This document shows positions 29,501 to 39,222 of a stretch of DNA of 57,462 bases, piece after piece (the stretch's first letter is position 1; each line of letters opens with the position of its first letter). The translations under genes and the position numbers were made by a program. The stretch is taken from contig JAFGHP010000018.1 in the NCBI GenBank assembly GCA_016930055.1, positions 1 through 57,462 of the forward strand. Reading direction: 5' to 3'. The DNA is from Candidatus Bathyarchaeota archaeon (GTDB lineage Archaea; Thermoproteota; Bathyarchaeia; TCS64). The notes below the pieces were generated by a model, which worked only from the letters and a program-made list of their open reading frames with translations, was not told the origin of the DNA and ran no database searches.

Positions 29501-30961
29501 ATGCTAAAAATTCCAAAATGTATGAGTACTCAACACCCAGATAATGTAAATACGCCTTTTTTTTCTGAAAATTCAGAACTTGGAGGAGAAGACGAAATTC
29601 AAGAAGCTTACTATGCTTTCTCTCATCTTGGATGTGATGAACAGATGTGGGATTGTGAAGGAAAAGAAGTTGATAATTACGTTGTCAAGAAACTTCTAAC
29701 TAGACACGAACACTTTTTTGATAGGAACAAGCTTGGAAAAGATCTCTTTTTGACACCACGAGTACCGAACCCCAATATTGAAAAAGCTGAAGCAAAAATT
29801 TTACTTGAAACGCTTGAAAGTATTCCTCGTTCATTCGACGCCACAAAATCATTTTATGGTGATGACATCCCACCAATAATTGAAATAATTTTACCAATGA
29901 CACAATCTGCTAAATGCATTGATAGGATTTATAGATATTATTCAGATTTTATAGTTGGAAAACAGAATCATGAAGTAAGACCCCACGATATTAAAATTGC
30001 TGATTGGATAGGAGAATTTAAACCAGAGACAATTAATGTAATTCCTCTTTTTGAGGATCTAGAAAATATGCTGAACTCTCAAGATATTGTTTGGAATTAT
30101 CTTCAAGATAAAGATGTTGAGTACCAGCGTGTATTTCTAGCTAGATCAGATCCAGCAATGAATTATGGTATTATTAGTGCAGTACTTTTAAATAAAATGG
30201 CACTTCAACGATTGAATATTTTATCTGAGAAAATAGGTGTAACAATCTATCCAATAGTAGGAGTAGGATCAGCCCCTTTCAGAGGAAATCTCAGACCTGA
30301 AAACGTTAAAAATGTTTTAGAAGAATACCCCAATACACATACTTTCACTATACAATCTGCCTTTAAATATGATAACCCTCCAAACCAAGTTCAACAAGCA
30401 ATTAAAGAAATCGAAGAAAAACAGACAAAACCTCCTCAACAAATCGAAGAAATAAAATATTTAAAAATAATTGAAAAGTATTCAAAAGAGTATCAAAACC
30501 AAATTCTGGAGTTAGCACCCATTATAAATATATTAGCTAAATATATACCAAGTAGAAGAAAAAGGAAATTACATATTGGATTATTTGGTTATTCACGTAA
30601 TTTAAATGGTAATAATCTTCCTAGAGCAATAACTTTTACATCAGCATTATATTCTATTGGACTACCTCCGGAATTACTTGGTTTAAATGTTCTTGATGAA
30701 AAAGACTTACAAGATATTAGACAAGTGTACATAAATTTTGATAAAGACATTCAAGACTCTATACTATATTATAATCCTGAAACACCATACACACCAAAAC
30801 AACTCGTACAAACAATTAGTAAACTTAATAAAAAATATGAAATCGATTATCATCATAAAAAACAAACTGATCTAATTTTAGATGCTTTAAAACATGAAAA
30901 AAACGGAAATCTTATTGAACCCATACTAGAAGCTGCAAATATCAGAAAATTTCTTGGGTAA
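29501..30961 (+). CDS. ppcA: Archaeal-type phosphoenolpyruvate carboxylase
   Basis: KIPKCMSTQHPDNVNTPFF, DEQMWDCEGKEVD, VGVGSAPFRGNLRP. Track ORF starts at TTG 29480; ATG 29501 fits the TATA position better. Confidence 0.95.
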   Translation: MLKIPKCMSTQHPDNVNTPFFSENSELGGEDEIQEAYYAFSHLGCDEQMWDCEGKEVDNYVVKKLLTRHEHFFDRNKLGKDLFLTPRVPNPNIEKAEAKILLETLESIPRSFDATKSFYGDDIPPIIEIILPMTQSAKCIDRIYRYYSDFIVGKQNHEVRPHDIKIADWIGEFKPETINVIPLFEDLENMLNSQDIVWNYLQDKDVEYQRVFLARSDPAMNYGIISAVLLNKMALQRLNILSEKIGVTIYPIVGVGSAPFRGNLRPENVKNVLEEYPNTHTFTIQSAFKYDNPPNQVQQAIKEIEEKQTKPPQQIEEIKYLKIIEKYSKEYQNQILELAPIINILAKYIPSRRKRKLHIGLFGYSRNLNGNNLPRAITFTSALYSIGLPPELLGLNVLDEKDLQDIRQVYINFDKDIQDSILYYNPETPYTPKQLVQTISKLNKKYEIDYHHKKQTDLILDALKHEKNGNLIEPILEAANIRKFLG

Positions 30962-30988
30962 TAAAAATTACGTATAAAATTAATAAAA

Positions 30989-31201
30989 TTAATCTTTGTT
31001 ATTACATTCAAAATATGAAACTAAAATTTCTGCTAATGCTTCATCTAAATTTATGTATCCTTTTCCATATCTATTAATAATTTCAATCACTTTATCATCT
31101 TTTTTGCACTTATCCTTAACTAAAAGTTCTTTTAATTCATCACTAGTAAAAATTTGATTATAACATACTGTGTTTTGGTTAATTGTTTCTATACTATCCA
31201 T
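30989..31201 (-). CDS. Hypothetical small protein
   Basis: 70 aa ORF, short amphipathic helices, inverted repeat in upstream promoter region. Confidence 0.45.
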   Translation of the reverse strand: MDSIETINQNTVCYNQIFTSDELKELLVKDKCKKDDKVIEIINRYGKGYINLDEALAEILVSYFECNNKD

Positions 31202-31391
31202 TTTTCTTCACCTTTAATCCTAAACCCACATATGTTGTCCAATATATACTTTATCTATGTAGTATATAGAGAACTAAATAAATAAAAACTATAATAAAAA
31301 CGTTTAAATAAAATTTATCAAATATCTATTTCAAGGTTTAATAGATATAATTTTTAATGCTAAAATATTAGTTCATTGCATCTATAATTAT

Positions 31392-32018
31392 ATGAGGATT
31401 ATTATTGCTCCAGCAATTATTGCTAATTCACAACAAGAATTGAGTAAAATGCTTTCTTCAATTAAAAGTCATGCTTCACGAGTTATGCTTGATATTATGG
31501 ATGGTATTTTTGTGCCAACTAAATCTTTAGATTTTCCATTCATGTTACCTGAAGGATTCGAGTATGAAGCTCATTTAATGGTGCAAGAACCACTAAATTA
31601 CCTAAGAAATTTAAATCAAAAAATCAGTATTGTTAGCCTTCATTACGAGTCTTCTGGAGACTTAAAAAGTAATATTCAAAAATTTACTGATGCTGGTTTT
31701 AGGGTATTAATCGCCATCAACCCTCCCACACCTGTAAATTCAATATTAGAATATTTAGATTATATAGATGGTATAACCGTTATGACTGTTAATCCAGGTT
31801 ATTATGGATCACCTTTTCTCCCAGAAACTCTAGATAAAATAAGGGAAATTAGAAAAAATAATTCAAAAATTGAAATCGAAGTTGATGGCGGTATGAATCC
31901 TATAAATGCTAAAGCTTCAAAAGAAGCTGGTGCTACAATAATAGCTTCTGGTTCATATATTATGAAAAGTATAGATAAAAAAGCATCAATTAATGAATTA
32001 TATAAAGCAGTAAATTGA
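31392..32018 (+). CDS. Ribulose-phosphate 3-epimerase-like TIM barrel
   Basis: LDIMDGIFVP, AHLMV, MTVNPGYYG, EVDGGMN. Confidence 0.85.
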   Translation: MRIIIAPAIIANSQQELSKMLSSIKSHASRVMLDIMDGIFVPTKSLDFPFMLPEGFEYEAHLMVQEPLNYLRNLNQKISIVSLHYESSGDLKSNIQKFTDAGFRVLIAINPPTPVNSILEYLDYIDGITVMTVNPGYYGSPFLPETLDKIREIRKNNSKIEIEVDGGMNPINAKASKEAGATIIASGSYIMKSIDKKASINELYKAVN

Positions 32019-32134
32019 AGAAATAATGTTTTTTTCTAAATTTTGGGATATTTTATTGAAAAAGTTTAAATTTATCTATTGTAAAATACGTGGAGAGACG
32101 ATAAAGAGTTATTGAGAAATAAGAGGTAGGCATC

Positions 32135-32425
32135 TTGTCGGGTGCTAAAGAATGTTATCCGCGTTGTAGAGATTTTAACTGCACTAAGAGGGCTATGAGT
32201 TTTAGAGGTAAGACCACTTGGTGCACCTGGGCTGAAGAAGAATGCAATCCTAAAGGATGCATTTATGCAACATGCTATAAAAGACAGCTTTTGGAGAATG
32301 GGATTTGTGGTTTAACTATTAAAAGAAAAACACAAGAATCAATTAGTCCAGAAGATTTTATGAAAGATGAAATTAGAGCTAAAGGAAAACTTGCACGTAA
32401 GTTAGGTGACCGCTCCATTTTTTAA
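32135..32425 (+). CDS. Cys-rich small protein (8 Cys in 96 aa)
   Basis: MSGAKECYPRCRDFNCTKRAMSF...WCTWAEEECNPKGCIYATCYKRQLLENGICG; TTG start; adjacent to trm5. Confidence 0.65.
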   Translation: MSGAKECYPRCRDFNCTKRAMSFRGKTTWCTWAEEECNPKGCIYATCYKRQLLENGICGLTIKRKTQESISPEDFMKDEIRAKGKLARKLGDRSIF

Positions 32426-32449
32426 ATAAAAAAATTATTGGTATTATAA

Positions 32450-33295
32450 ATGAAGCATGACCTTAAAAGTGAACTAGAAAGCATTTTACCTAGAGAATAT
32501 TTTTCTTATATACCTAGATCTTTTGATATTATTGGATCGAAAGGTCGATCAGTTGCTATCATTGAAATACCTGAACAACTTAAAGTCTATGAACATGAAA
32601 TAGCTAAAGCTATAATTAGGGTTCATAAAAATGTGGTCAGTGTTTTATCTAAAGATACTGAACGTTTTGGTGAATACAGAATACGAGATATGAGACTACT
32701 TTATGGAGATCCCAATACGGAAGTACTACATAAAGAATCAGGGTGTATTTTTAAAATTGACCCGAAAAAAGCTTATTTTTCACCTAGAGAATCAACTGAA
32801 CGTGAAAGGTTTCGATCTACTCCTCTTGGGGATGAAGAAGTATTAGTTATGTTCAGTGGAATAGGCCCTTTAGCAATTTGTATGGCTAAAAATAATCCTA
32901 ATATAAAAGTTACAGCAATTGAACTTAATCCAGATGCATATTATTATTGCCAAGAAAATATTCGTCTTAACAAATTAAATGGAAAAATCGAAGCTATTCT
33001 TGGTGATGTTAGAGAGGTCTGTCCAAAATTAAATAAGAAATTTGATAGAATTTTAATGCCATTACCGAAAGGAGCATACAAGTTTTTGGATGTAGCTTTA
33101 GATGTATTAAAATTTTCAGGGATCCTTCATTTTTATCATTGGGCACCAAAGGAAAATCTGTGGGAAGAAGCTGAAAATATATTAACTGAAATAGCCGATG
33201 AGTTTCATAGAAAAGTAGAGATACTTAATCGAATAAAAATATCAGCTTATAGTCCAAGTTTATGGAAAATTAGAATCGATGCTAGAATAAATTAA
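32450..33295 (+). CDS. trm5: tRNA (guanine37-N1)-methyltransferase Trm5-type
   Basis: N-terminal FDIIGSKGRSVAIIEIP, HKESGCIFKIDPKKAYFSPR, VLVMFSGIGPLAI, LMPLPKGAYKFL. Confidence 0.93.
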   Translation: MKHDLKSELESILPREYFSYIPRSFDIIGSKGRSVAIIEIPEQLKVYEHEIAKAIIRVHKNVVSVLSKDTERFGEYRIRDMRLLYGDPNTEVLHKESGCIFKIDPKKAYFSPRESTERERFRSTPLGDEEVLVMFSGIGPLAICMAKNNPNIKVTAIELNPDAYYYCQENIRLNKLNGKIEAILGDVREVCPKLNKKFDRILMPLPKGAYKFLDVALDVLKFSGILHFYHWAPKENLWEEAENILTEIADEFHRKVEILNRIKISAYSPSLWKIRIDARIN

Positions 33296-33298
33296 AAT

Positions 33299-33586
33299 TT
33301 AATTATCTTCGGTTTTTTCATCATCTTCTTCGTCTTCATCTAGGTCTAAAGGATTCTCTAAGGGTATTGGTGGGGGTGTCGTTGCCATTGTATATCCTAT
33401 CCATAATACAATGATTAGAAGAAGATAAGCAGCTCCAATTACAGGTAATTTATAGGCCCATTCACTATAGGGGATTAACCATTCAAAAGTTGTTCCTAAA
33501 TATGGTGCAAAAGACCAAAAAAAGTATCCAATCATTATAATACCTGTAGTAATCATTATTAAATAACCAAGAGTTTTATCATTCAA
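33299..33586 (-). CDS. Small membrane protein with acidic tail
   Basis: 95 aa, two TM helices, DLDEDEEDDEKTEDN C-terminus. Confidence 0.6.
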   Translation of the reverse strand: MNDKTLGYLIMITTGIIMIGYFFWSFAPYLGTTFEWLIPYSEWAYKLPVIGAAYLLLIIVLWIGYTMATTPPPIPLENPLDLDEDEEDDEKTEDN

Positions 33587-33754
33587 CTTTTATTACCTCT
33601 TTGTATTAGGTTCATAACTATATTATTATCTTTTTCTCTTTTTTTATTCTTCTTTTAAGGTTATTATTATTTTTTCTATTGTTTTTATTAGTTTATTTTA
33701 TTTTAATCCTATGCGAATAAATAGAACCTTTTTTAAATTAGTTAAGGAATAAAT

Positions 33755-34996
33755 ATGAGATTAATTGCTGGTGTTTCTAGCTTGAATAACGTATTTATTG
33801 ATGAATTGAGTCAAGTTTCTCTTGAAGAACGACTTTTAGAAATTACGGAACGCAAAGGATTAGGTCACCCCGATACTATGTGTGATTATATAATGAATCA
33901 GATTAGCATAGATCTGAGTAAGGAATATTTGAAGAAGTTTGGAAACATCTATCATCACAACCTCGATAAAGGACTTCTAGCTGCTGGTGAAACGAAAACA
34001 TCTTTTAACGGAGGTAAAGTAATTAAACCAATTCGTATTATCTACGGTGATCGTGCAACTTTTAAAATAAATAATGAGATTATTGATGTTAACCAAATTG
34101 CTGAAGAAAGTACGAAAGCGTGGCTAAGAAAAAACATACGTTTTATCGATCCAGAACTTCATGTAATATATCAAAGTGAAATAAAACCAGGATCATCTGC
34201 CTTACAAGACATTTTTAGTAGAGTAAAAGAAGGAAAATATTTAGGATCTAATGATACATCTGCAGCAGTAGGTTTTGCACCACACACTGAACAAGAGAAG
34301 CTGATATTAAGTTTAGAAAAATATCTAAATTCAAAAGAATTTAAAAAAGAACACCCTGAATCAGGTGAAGATATAAAATTAATGGCTTTAAGAAAAAAAA
34401 GAGATGTAGAATTAACAGTAGCAATGGCTTTCGTTGACAGATATATAAAAAGTGAGGACGACTATTTTAAGAAAAAAACAGAGATACTTGAAGAAATAAA
34501 CTCATTTATAGATGAAAAAGGACGATTCAACAAAGTTAATGTTTCTTTAAATGCACTCGACAGTCATGGTCGTGGTCTCGATGGTTTGTATTTAACGGTT
34601 TTAGGCTCTTCAGTTGAAGCAGGAGATTCAGGACAAGTAGGTAGAGGTAACAATGTTAGGGGAGTTATAGCCCTATGTAGACCAATGTCTAGTGAAGCAG
34701 CAGCTGGTAAAAATCCTGTGAGTCATGTTGGCAAGATCTATAATATGCTATGTTATTATATTGCTGACAGAATAGTCGATGAAGTAAGTGGAGTAAAAGA
34801 GACTTATGTCTGGCTTTTAAGCCAGATTGGTAGACCAATTAATGAACCAAGTGTTGTATCCGCACAGATTATACCAGAAAAAGGTGTAAAAATTAGTACT
34901 CTTTCAACTCAAATTAATGAGATTATTGCAGATGAATTTGAGCATCTTTCCGAGTTCTGTAATAACTTAGCTAAAGGAATAATAGGTTTAAGATAA
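33755..34996 (+). CDS. mat: Archaeal S-adenosylmethionine synthetase
   Basis: ERKGLGHPDTMCDYIMN, GDRATF, SLNALDSHGRGLDGLYLTVLGSSVEAGDSGQVGRGN. Confidence 0.97.
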   Translation: MRLIAGVSSLNNVFIDELSQVSLEERLLEITERKGLGHPDTMCDYIMNQISIDLSKEYLKKFGNIYHHNLDKGLLAAGETKTSFNGGKVIKPIRIIYGDRATFKINNEIIDVNQIAEESTKAWLRKNIRFIDPELHVIYQSEIKPGSSALQDIFSRVKEGKYLGSNDTSAAVGFAPHTEQEKLILSLEKYLNSKEFKKEHPESGEDIKLMALRKKRDVELTVAMAFVDRYIKSEDDYFKKKTEILEEINSFIDEKGRFNKVNVSLNALDSHGRGLDGLYLTVLGSSVEAGDSGQVGRGNNVRGVIALCRPMSSEAAAGKNPVSHVGKIYNMLCYYIADRIVDEVSGVKETYVWLLSQIGRPINEPSVVSAQIIPEKGVKISTLSTQINEIIADEFEHLSEFCNNLAKGIIGLR

Positions 34997-35004
34997 TTTC
35001 ATGT

Positions 35005-36426
35005 TTATTTATGTTTAATATTTTTTAAATATTTTTCAATACTTAAACCTTTTCTTTTAGCTAATTTCTTAATTCCGTTCGCTAAACCAGAGGAATATTG
35101 TGCTGCTTTTTTGGGGCGTGCAGCAATTTTTTTCTCTATCCCTATTTCTTCAGCTATTTTACGTAAGATGATTTTTCTTTGGTTAAAATCTGTCTTTGAC
35201 ATTAAATAATGTAAAGGTATTGTTCTAGTGTATTCAATTAAAGATTGATCGGTATAGGGGCATCTAAGTTCTAGTCCATTATCTGCAACAATTTTCCAAT
35301 CTCTTTCGAAGTTATTTTTATAAGAATTTTTAATATCTTCATTCAATATTTTTATTGAATTTTTTTCAGATTCTATGTACTCTTTAGAATATTTAGCATA
35401 TCCTGCAAAGATTTCATCACTACCATTACCAGATACTATTATCTTATTACCTCTTATGTTGGCTTCAGCTGATGCAAAAAAAAGGGGAGCAGCAATACTC
35501 ACTTGAAGAAAATCTTCGTTCTCAATACTATTAATTATTTTAGGAAGACTTTCTTCTAAATCATCTAAGGAAATGCTTTTCATTTTTAATGGTAAATTTA
35601 GAGCTTCTGCTGATTCTTCTGCTACATTAAAATCTGATGATCCTTCCATACCCATGCAAAATAAATTTGGTTTTACTCCTAAGTCATCATATAATTTAGC
35701 TAAAAAAGTGCTATCTATGCCTCCAGAAAATGCTATTGCAGGTTGAAACATATTTTTACTTCTTTTATTCACTGCTTTTTGGAGTAAGAGTTTCACTTGG
35801 TTTTTTACATCATTATAATTCCTGTTTAAGGGAGTTAGGTCTCTAATACTTTTAATCATTGTTTCTTTTATTCCATATTTATCTAATTGAAATATTGTTC
35901 CTGGTTGGCATATTTTTGGTTCTAATCCAATTTTTTGTAACATTTTTTTATTTGTTGCTGCCCCAATGAATTCATTATTTTCAGCAACATATAGAGGAAT
36001 GTTCCCTACGAAATCAGTGCAACAAGTTAGACAATTTTTTTCTGCTACAATTAATGAATATGATCCATCAACATCTTTAATAGTTTTTTTTAATCCATCA
36101 TGTATTTTAGTATTTAATATACTAGATAACTCATTTATTTCTGAAAGGTTAGTGTCCCATAATCTACCAATAATGATAAAAGAATAATTATGTTGTTGAA
36201 CAGGTTGAGGGTTATCGAAAGGAACAATTTTCACTAATTTATAAGCCAAACCTATGCTTGAATTCAAGTTTTGAAAACTCTGTAAGTTAAGATAATCTTC
36301 AGAATAATAAGGTGAAGCTAAACCATATCTATCCGCTTTAGCTGGTGATGAATTATGAAGAACATTAAGTAAATAGGGTGTTACATCATCTCCCTTTTTA
36401 CTTAGTAATCCAGCGAATAGACTCAT
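35005..36426 (-). CDS. Asparagine synthetase B-like protein lacking Cys2
   Basis: N-terminal Ntn-like domain beginning MSLFAGL; ATP-PPi loop AFSGGIDSTFLAKL; GNGSDEIFAGY; LRCPYTDQSLIEY. Confidence 0.9.
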   Translation of the reverse strand: MSLFAGLLSKKGDDVTPYLLNVLHNSSPAKADRYGLASPYYSEDYLNLQSFQNLNSSIGLAYKLVKIVPFDNPQPVQQHNYSFIIIGRLWDTNLSEINELSSILNTKIHDGLKKTIKDVDGSYSLIVAEKNCLTCCTDFVGNIPLYVAENNEFIGAATNKKMLQKIGLEPKICQPGTIFQLDKYGIKETMIKSIRDLTPLNRNYNDVKNQVKLLLQKAVNKRSKNMFQPAIAFSGGIDSTFLAKLYDDLGVKPNLFCMGMEGSSDFNVAEESAEALNLPLKMKSISLDDLEESLPKIINSIENEDFLQVSIAAPLFFASAEANIRGNKIIVSGNGSDEIFAGYAKYSKEYIESEKNSIKILNEDIKNSYKNNFERDWKIVADNGLELRCPYTDQSLIEYTRTIPLHYLMSKTDFNQRKIILRKIAEEIGIEKKIAARPKKAAQYSSGLANGIKKLAKRKGLSIEKYLKNIKHK

Positions 36427-36463
36427 AGTGTATCTTAGTTAGTACAAGCGTTTGAATCTAACT

Positions 36464-36871
36464 CTATTTGTGTTTAGCTGCTTCTATTATATTATTTATT
36501 AGTTCTATCTTAAGCATTGCACCGTGTAATAATTTACCTTTCCGAGGATCATCTTTTAGTAGAGATTCCTTAATAGGATAAGGGGCATCGAATTTTGTTA
36601 AATTTTTTAATGATAAACAACATTTCCAATTGTTATCTCTACTATATTTTTCATCTTCCGGTGTCATCTCCCATAAATATTCTACTTTTTGGATAAAGCC
36701 ATAACCAATAAAAGAATCGCCCACTTCTGTTTTTTTAACTAAAAGTATTGGTGTTCCTTTTTCAAAGGCTCTTACTACTCCTGAATAATATTTGTTTATT
36801 TTGAATACTTGCTCTAACCAATAATCATGAGTTATTCTTAGTATATACCCATTTTTATTACCATTATGCAT
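36464..36871 (-). CDS. EVE/PUA-like domain protein
   Basis: 135 aa; YILRITHDYWLEQVF...KGTPILLVKK...GYGFIQKVEYL...GAMLKIE. Confidence 0.55.
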   Translation of the reverse strand: MHNGNKNGYILRITHDYWLEQVFKINKYYSGVVRAFEKGTPILLVKKTEVGDSFIGYGFIQKVEYLWEMTPEDEKYSRDNNWKCCLSLKNLTKFDAPYPIKESLLKDDPRKGKLLHGAMLKIELINNIIEAAKHK

Positions 36872-36903
36872 AATATATATAATGTTATGTGATAATAAAA
36901 GTT

Positions 36904-39156
36904 TTATTGTTTTTCATCAAGTTTTTTTTCTTCGACAAAGTCTTTTAGGCTTCGTTGTTCTGTTTCAATTTTGCTAAGCTGCTTCCATTCTTCTTCATCT
37001 ACTAGACCACCTACTTCTTCTTTGATGTTTTTAGCTACTCGTGGACCTATTAAAGGAATTGAAACTAATTTTTCGAGAGGGGCACGTTTTAATTCAGATA
37101 TCCCCGTGAATCCATTGTTATAAAGAACCTTTGCACGTACTCTTCCTATTCCTTTTAATCTTACTAAGGGTAGTAGTTTCTTGGTTACTCCATGTCGGAT
37201 TCTATCTTGCAGTTCTCTTAAATGACGTCGGTGTTCTGATGCTCCTATTATTTGAGATATCTCATATGCTGAATATAGAAGCCATTCAGATTTTTGAACT
37301 GCTGCAAATCTATCACCTGGCTGAACTCCATATTGTTCTAGAATGTCGTTTTCTGTTTTTTCGTTTATCCAACCTTCTAGAACCATTGCTGTTTTGACTT
37401 CACCTAAAAATTCGTCTCTGTCAATATAGTCTTCTTCTTCCATTCTATCAAAAGCTAGTTCTGTTTGATGATCCTCTAAATAATTTTCAATAACCTCCAT
37501 GTCTTGGCGACGGGGACGGAGGATAGGTTTCATGTCTGGAGTTTGACTGATTAATTGTAACCATGTAAAATCAGTAATATCAAAAATGTGGGTACGTAAC
37601 CCATCTCTTAATATAACAGCTGTAATTGGGTCAATATAGAGTTCACTTACTCTTCTTCCAAAGTCAGTTGCATAAAGGTAGTCTCCCTTTTCTTCAAGCA
37701 TCCCTTCTTTTAATAAGTATCTTATGACTCCTGTCACAATCATTTTTATGCTGGACGATGGGTAATTGAATCCATAAAAAGTGCTGCTAAAGAAGTCTAA
37801 TAATCCATTTTCGGTGTGTGCATAATCAGAAGCTATGGCTGCAAGTGTGTGTGCTCTAAGAGCAGATTCTTGTGCAAGTCTGCTGTAGAGACGTTCTGGT
37901 TCTGCTAAAACATAATTCTCTATTAATTGATCTTGTTCGTCACTATTTTGTGCTATCAGAACTGCTTCTCCATAGGGATCGTATTGAGGTCTCCCTGCAC
38001 GTCCACTCATTTGCTTATACTCTAAAACAGTTATTGGATACATACCGTAACCAGCAACAAAGCGTTTATAGTTACCGATAATTACGGTGCGTGCTGGTAG
38101 ATTTACTCCAGCTGCTAGAGTAGGAGTGGCTGTAAGAATTTTAATAATTCCTTTTTTGAAGGCATTTTCAATGATTCTCCTATGCTCCGTGTTAAGCCCT
38201 GCGTGGTGATATGATGCCCCCTTAGAGACTGCATGGCTTAATGAATCTGTTAAACTAGTTTTTTCACCATGAACTTCAATATCTGAAGCTAAACTGTCTA
38301 GTTCAGTTTGAGTTTTGCGATTTAAACTTCCTGCTAAAGCAGCTGCAGCATCTCTAGCCATACTTTCTGCTCTTCGACGTGATTCTACAAATATTAGTAC
38401 TTGACCGTTTTCCAGTACGCTGTTTAATGCAATGTTTAGTGGAACAGAATTGTTTAATGGTTTTAGCTGCTTGATTTTTCCATCTTTGAAAATTATATTA
38501 TTACTTAATGCGACCCCTTCATTTAATGGGATTGGTCTCCAGTTTGTTGTTACAACTCTAGCTTTCAACCACTCTGCAATTTCATCAGCGTTTTTAATCG
38601 TTGCACTTAATGCTAATATTTGGATATTTGGATTAAGTTGTAAAAGTCTCGCAATAGCTATCTCGAGAGTTGGTCCCCTTTCATCGCCTATAAGATGAAT
38701 TTCATCGGCAATAACTAAACTTACATTACTCATCCAGGGGCTACGATGTCTTAATAGACTATCACATTTTTCGTTTGTAGTAATAACCACATCATAAGAC
38801 TCAAGCCATGTACTTTTACTATCTAAATCACCAGTACTTAATCCAACTCTAATTTTTCCCCCAGTCGGTTTCTGAAGTTCAGAATACTGCTGAAAGCCTT
38901 CATATTTCTCCCAAGCGAGGGCTCTTAAGGGACTAAGATAAAGAACTTTACCATTTTTTTCTAGAACATGTTTAAGGGCACATAGTTCAGCAATTAATGT
39001 CTTTCCACTAGCAGTTGGACTTGCTAAGACCAGGTTATTTCCTTCTAAAACTCCTGCATTTAGGGCATCAACTTGAGGTGGATAGAGCTCATTTATTCCA
39101 TTAAGAAGTATGATGTTTTTTACTTTTTCAGAAATATTGAGCTCAACGATTTTCAT
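36904..39156 (-). CDS. hel308: Ski2-type DNA helicase Hel308
   Basis: ASPTASGKTLIAE, ADEIHLIGD, LSATI, YHHAGLN, QMSGRAGRPQYD, C-terminal HhH. Confidence 0.95.
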   Translation of the reverse strand: MKIVELNISEKVKNIILLNGINELYPPQVDALNAGVLEGNNLVLASPTASGKTLIAELCALKHVLEKNGKVLYLSPLRALAWEKYEGFQQYSELQKPTGGKIRVGLSTGDLDSKSTWLESYDVVITTNEKCDSLLRHRSPWMSNVSLVIADEIHLIGDERGPTLEIAIARLLQLNPNIQILALSATIKNADEIAEWLKARVVTTNWRPIPLNEGVALSNNIIFKDGKIKQLKPLNNSVPLNIALNSVLENGQVLIFVESRRRAESMARDAAAALAGSLNRKTQTELDSLASDIEVHGEKTSLTDSLSHAVSKGASYHHAGLNTEHRRIIENAFKKGIIKILTATPTLAAGVNLPARTVIIGNYKRFVAGYGMYPITVLEYKQMSGRAGRPQYDPYGEAVLIAQNSDEQDQLIENYVLAEPERLYSRLAQESALRAHTLAAIASDYAHTENGLLDFFSSTFYGFNYPSSSIKMIVTGVIRYLLKEGMLEEKGDYLYATDFGRRVSELYIDPITAVILRDGLRTHIFDITDFTWLQLISQTPDMKPILRPRRQDMEVIENYLEDHQTELAFDRMEEEDYIDRDEFLGEVKTAMVLEGWINEKTENDILEQYGVQPGDRFAAVQKSEWLLYSAYEISQIIGASEHRRHLRELQDRIRHGVTKKLLPLVRLKGIGRVRAKVLYNNGFTGISELKRAPLEKLVSIPLIGPRVAKNIKEEVGGLVDEEEWKQLSKIETEQRSLKDFVEEKKLDEKQ

Positions 39157-39222
39157 ATTAGAAATTAAATGATGTGTGCTAGATATAAGTGGTTACCTAA
39201 AAGTGTAAAATATTAATGAATA

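Noticed and set aside
37131-38698. Plus-strand ORFs (88, 69, 88 aa) opposite hel308
   Set aside because: Antisense shadows; the helicase frame is unambiguous
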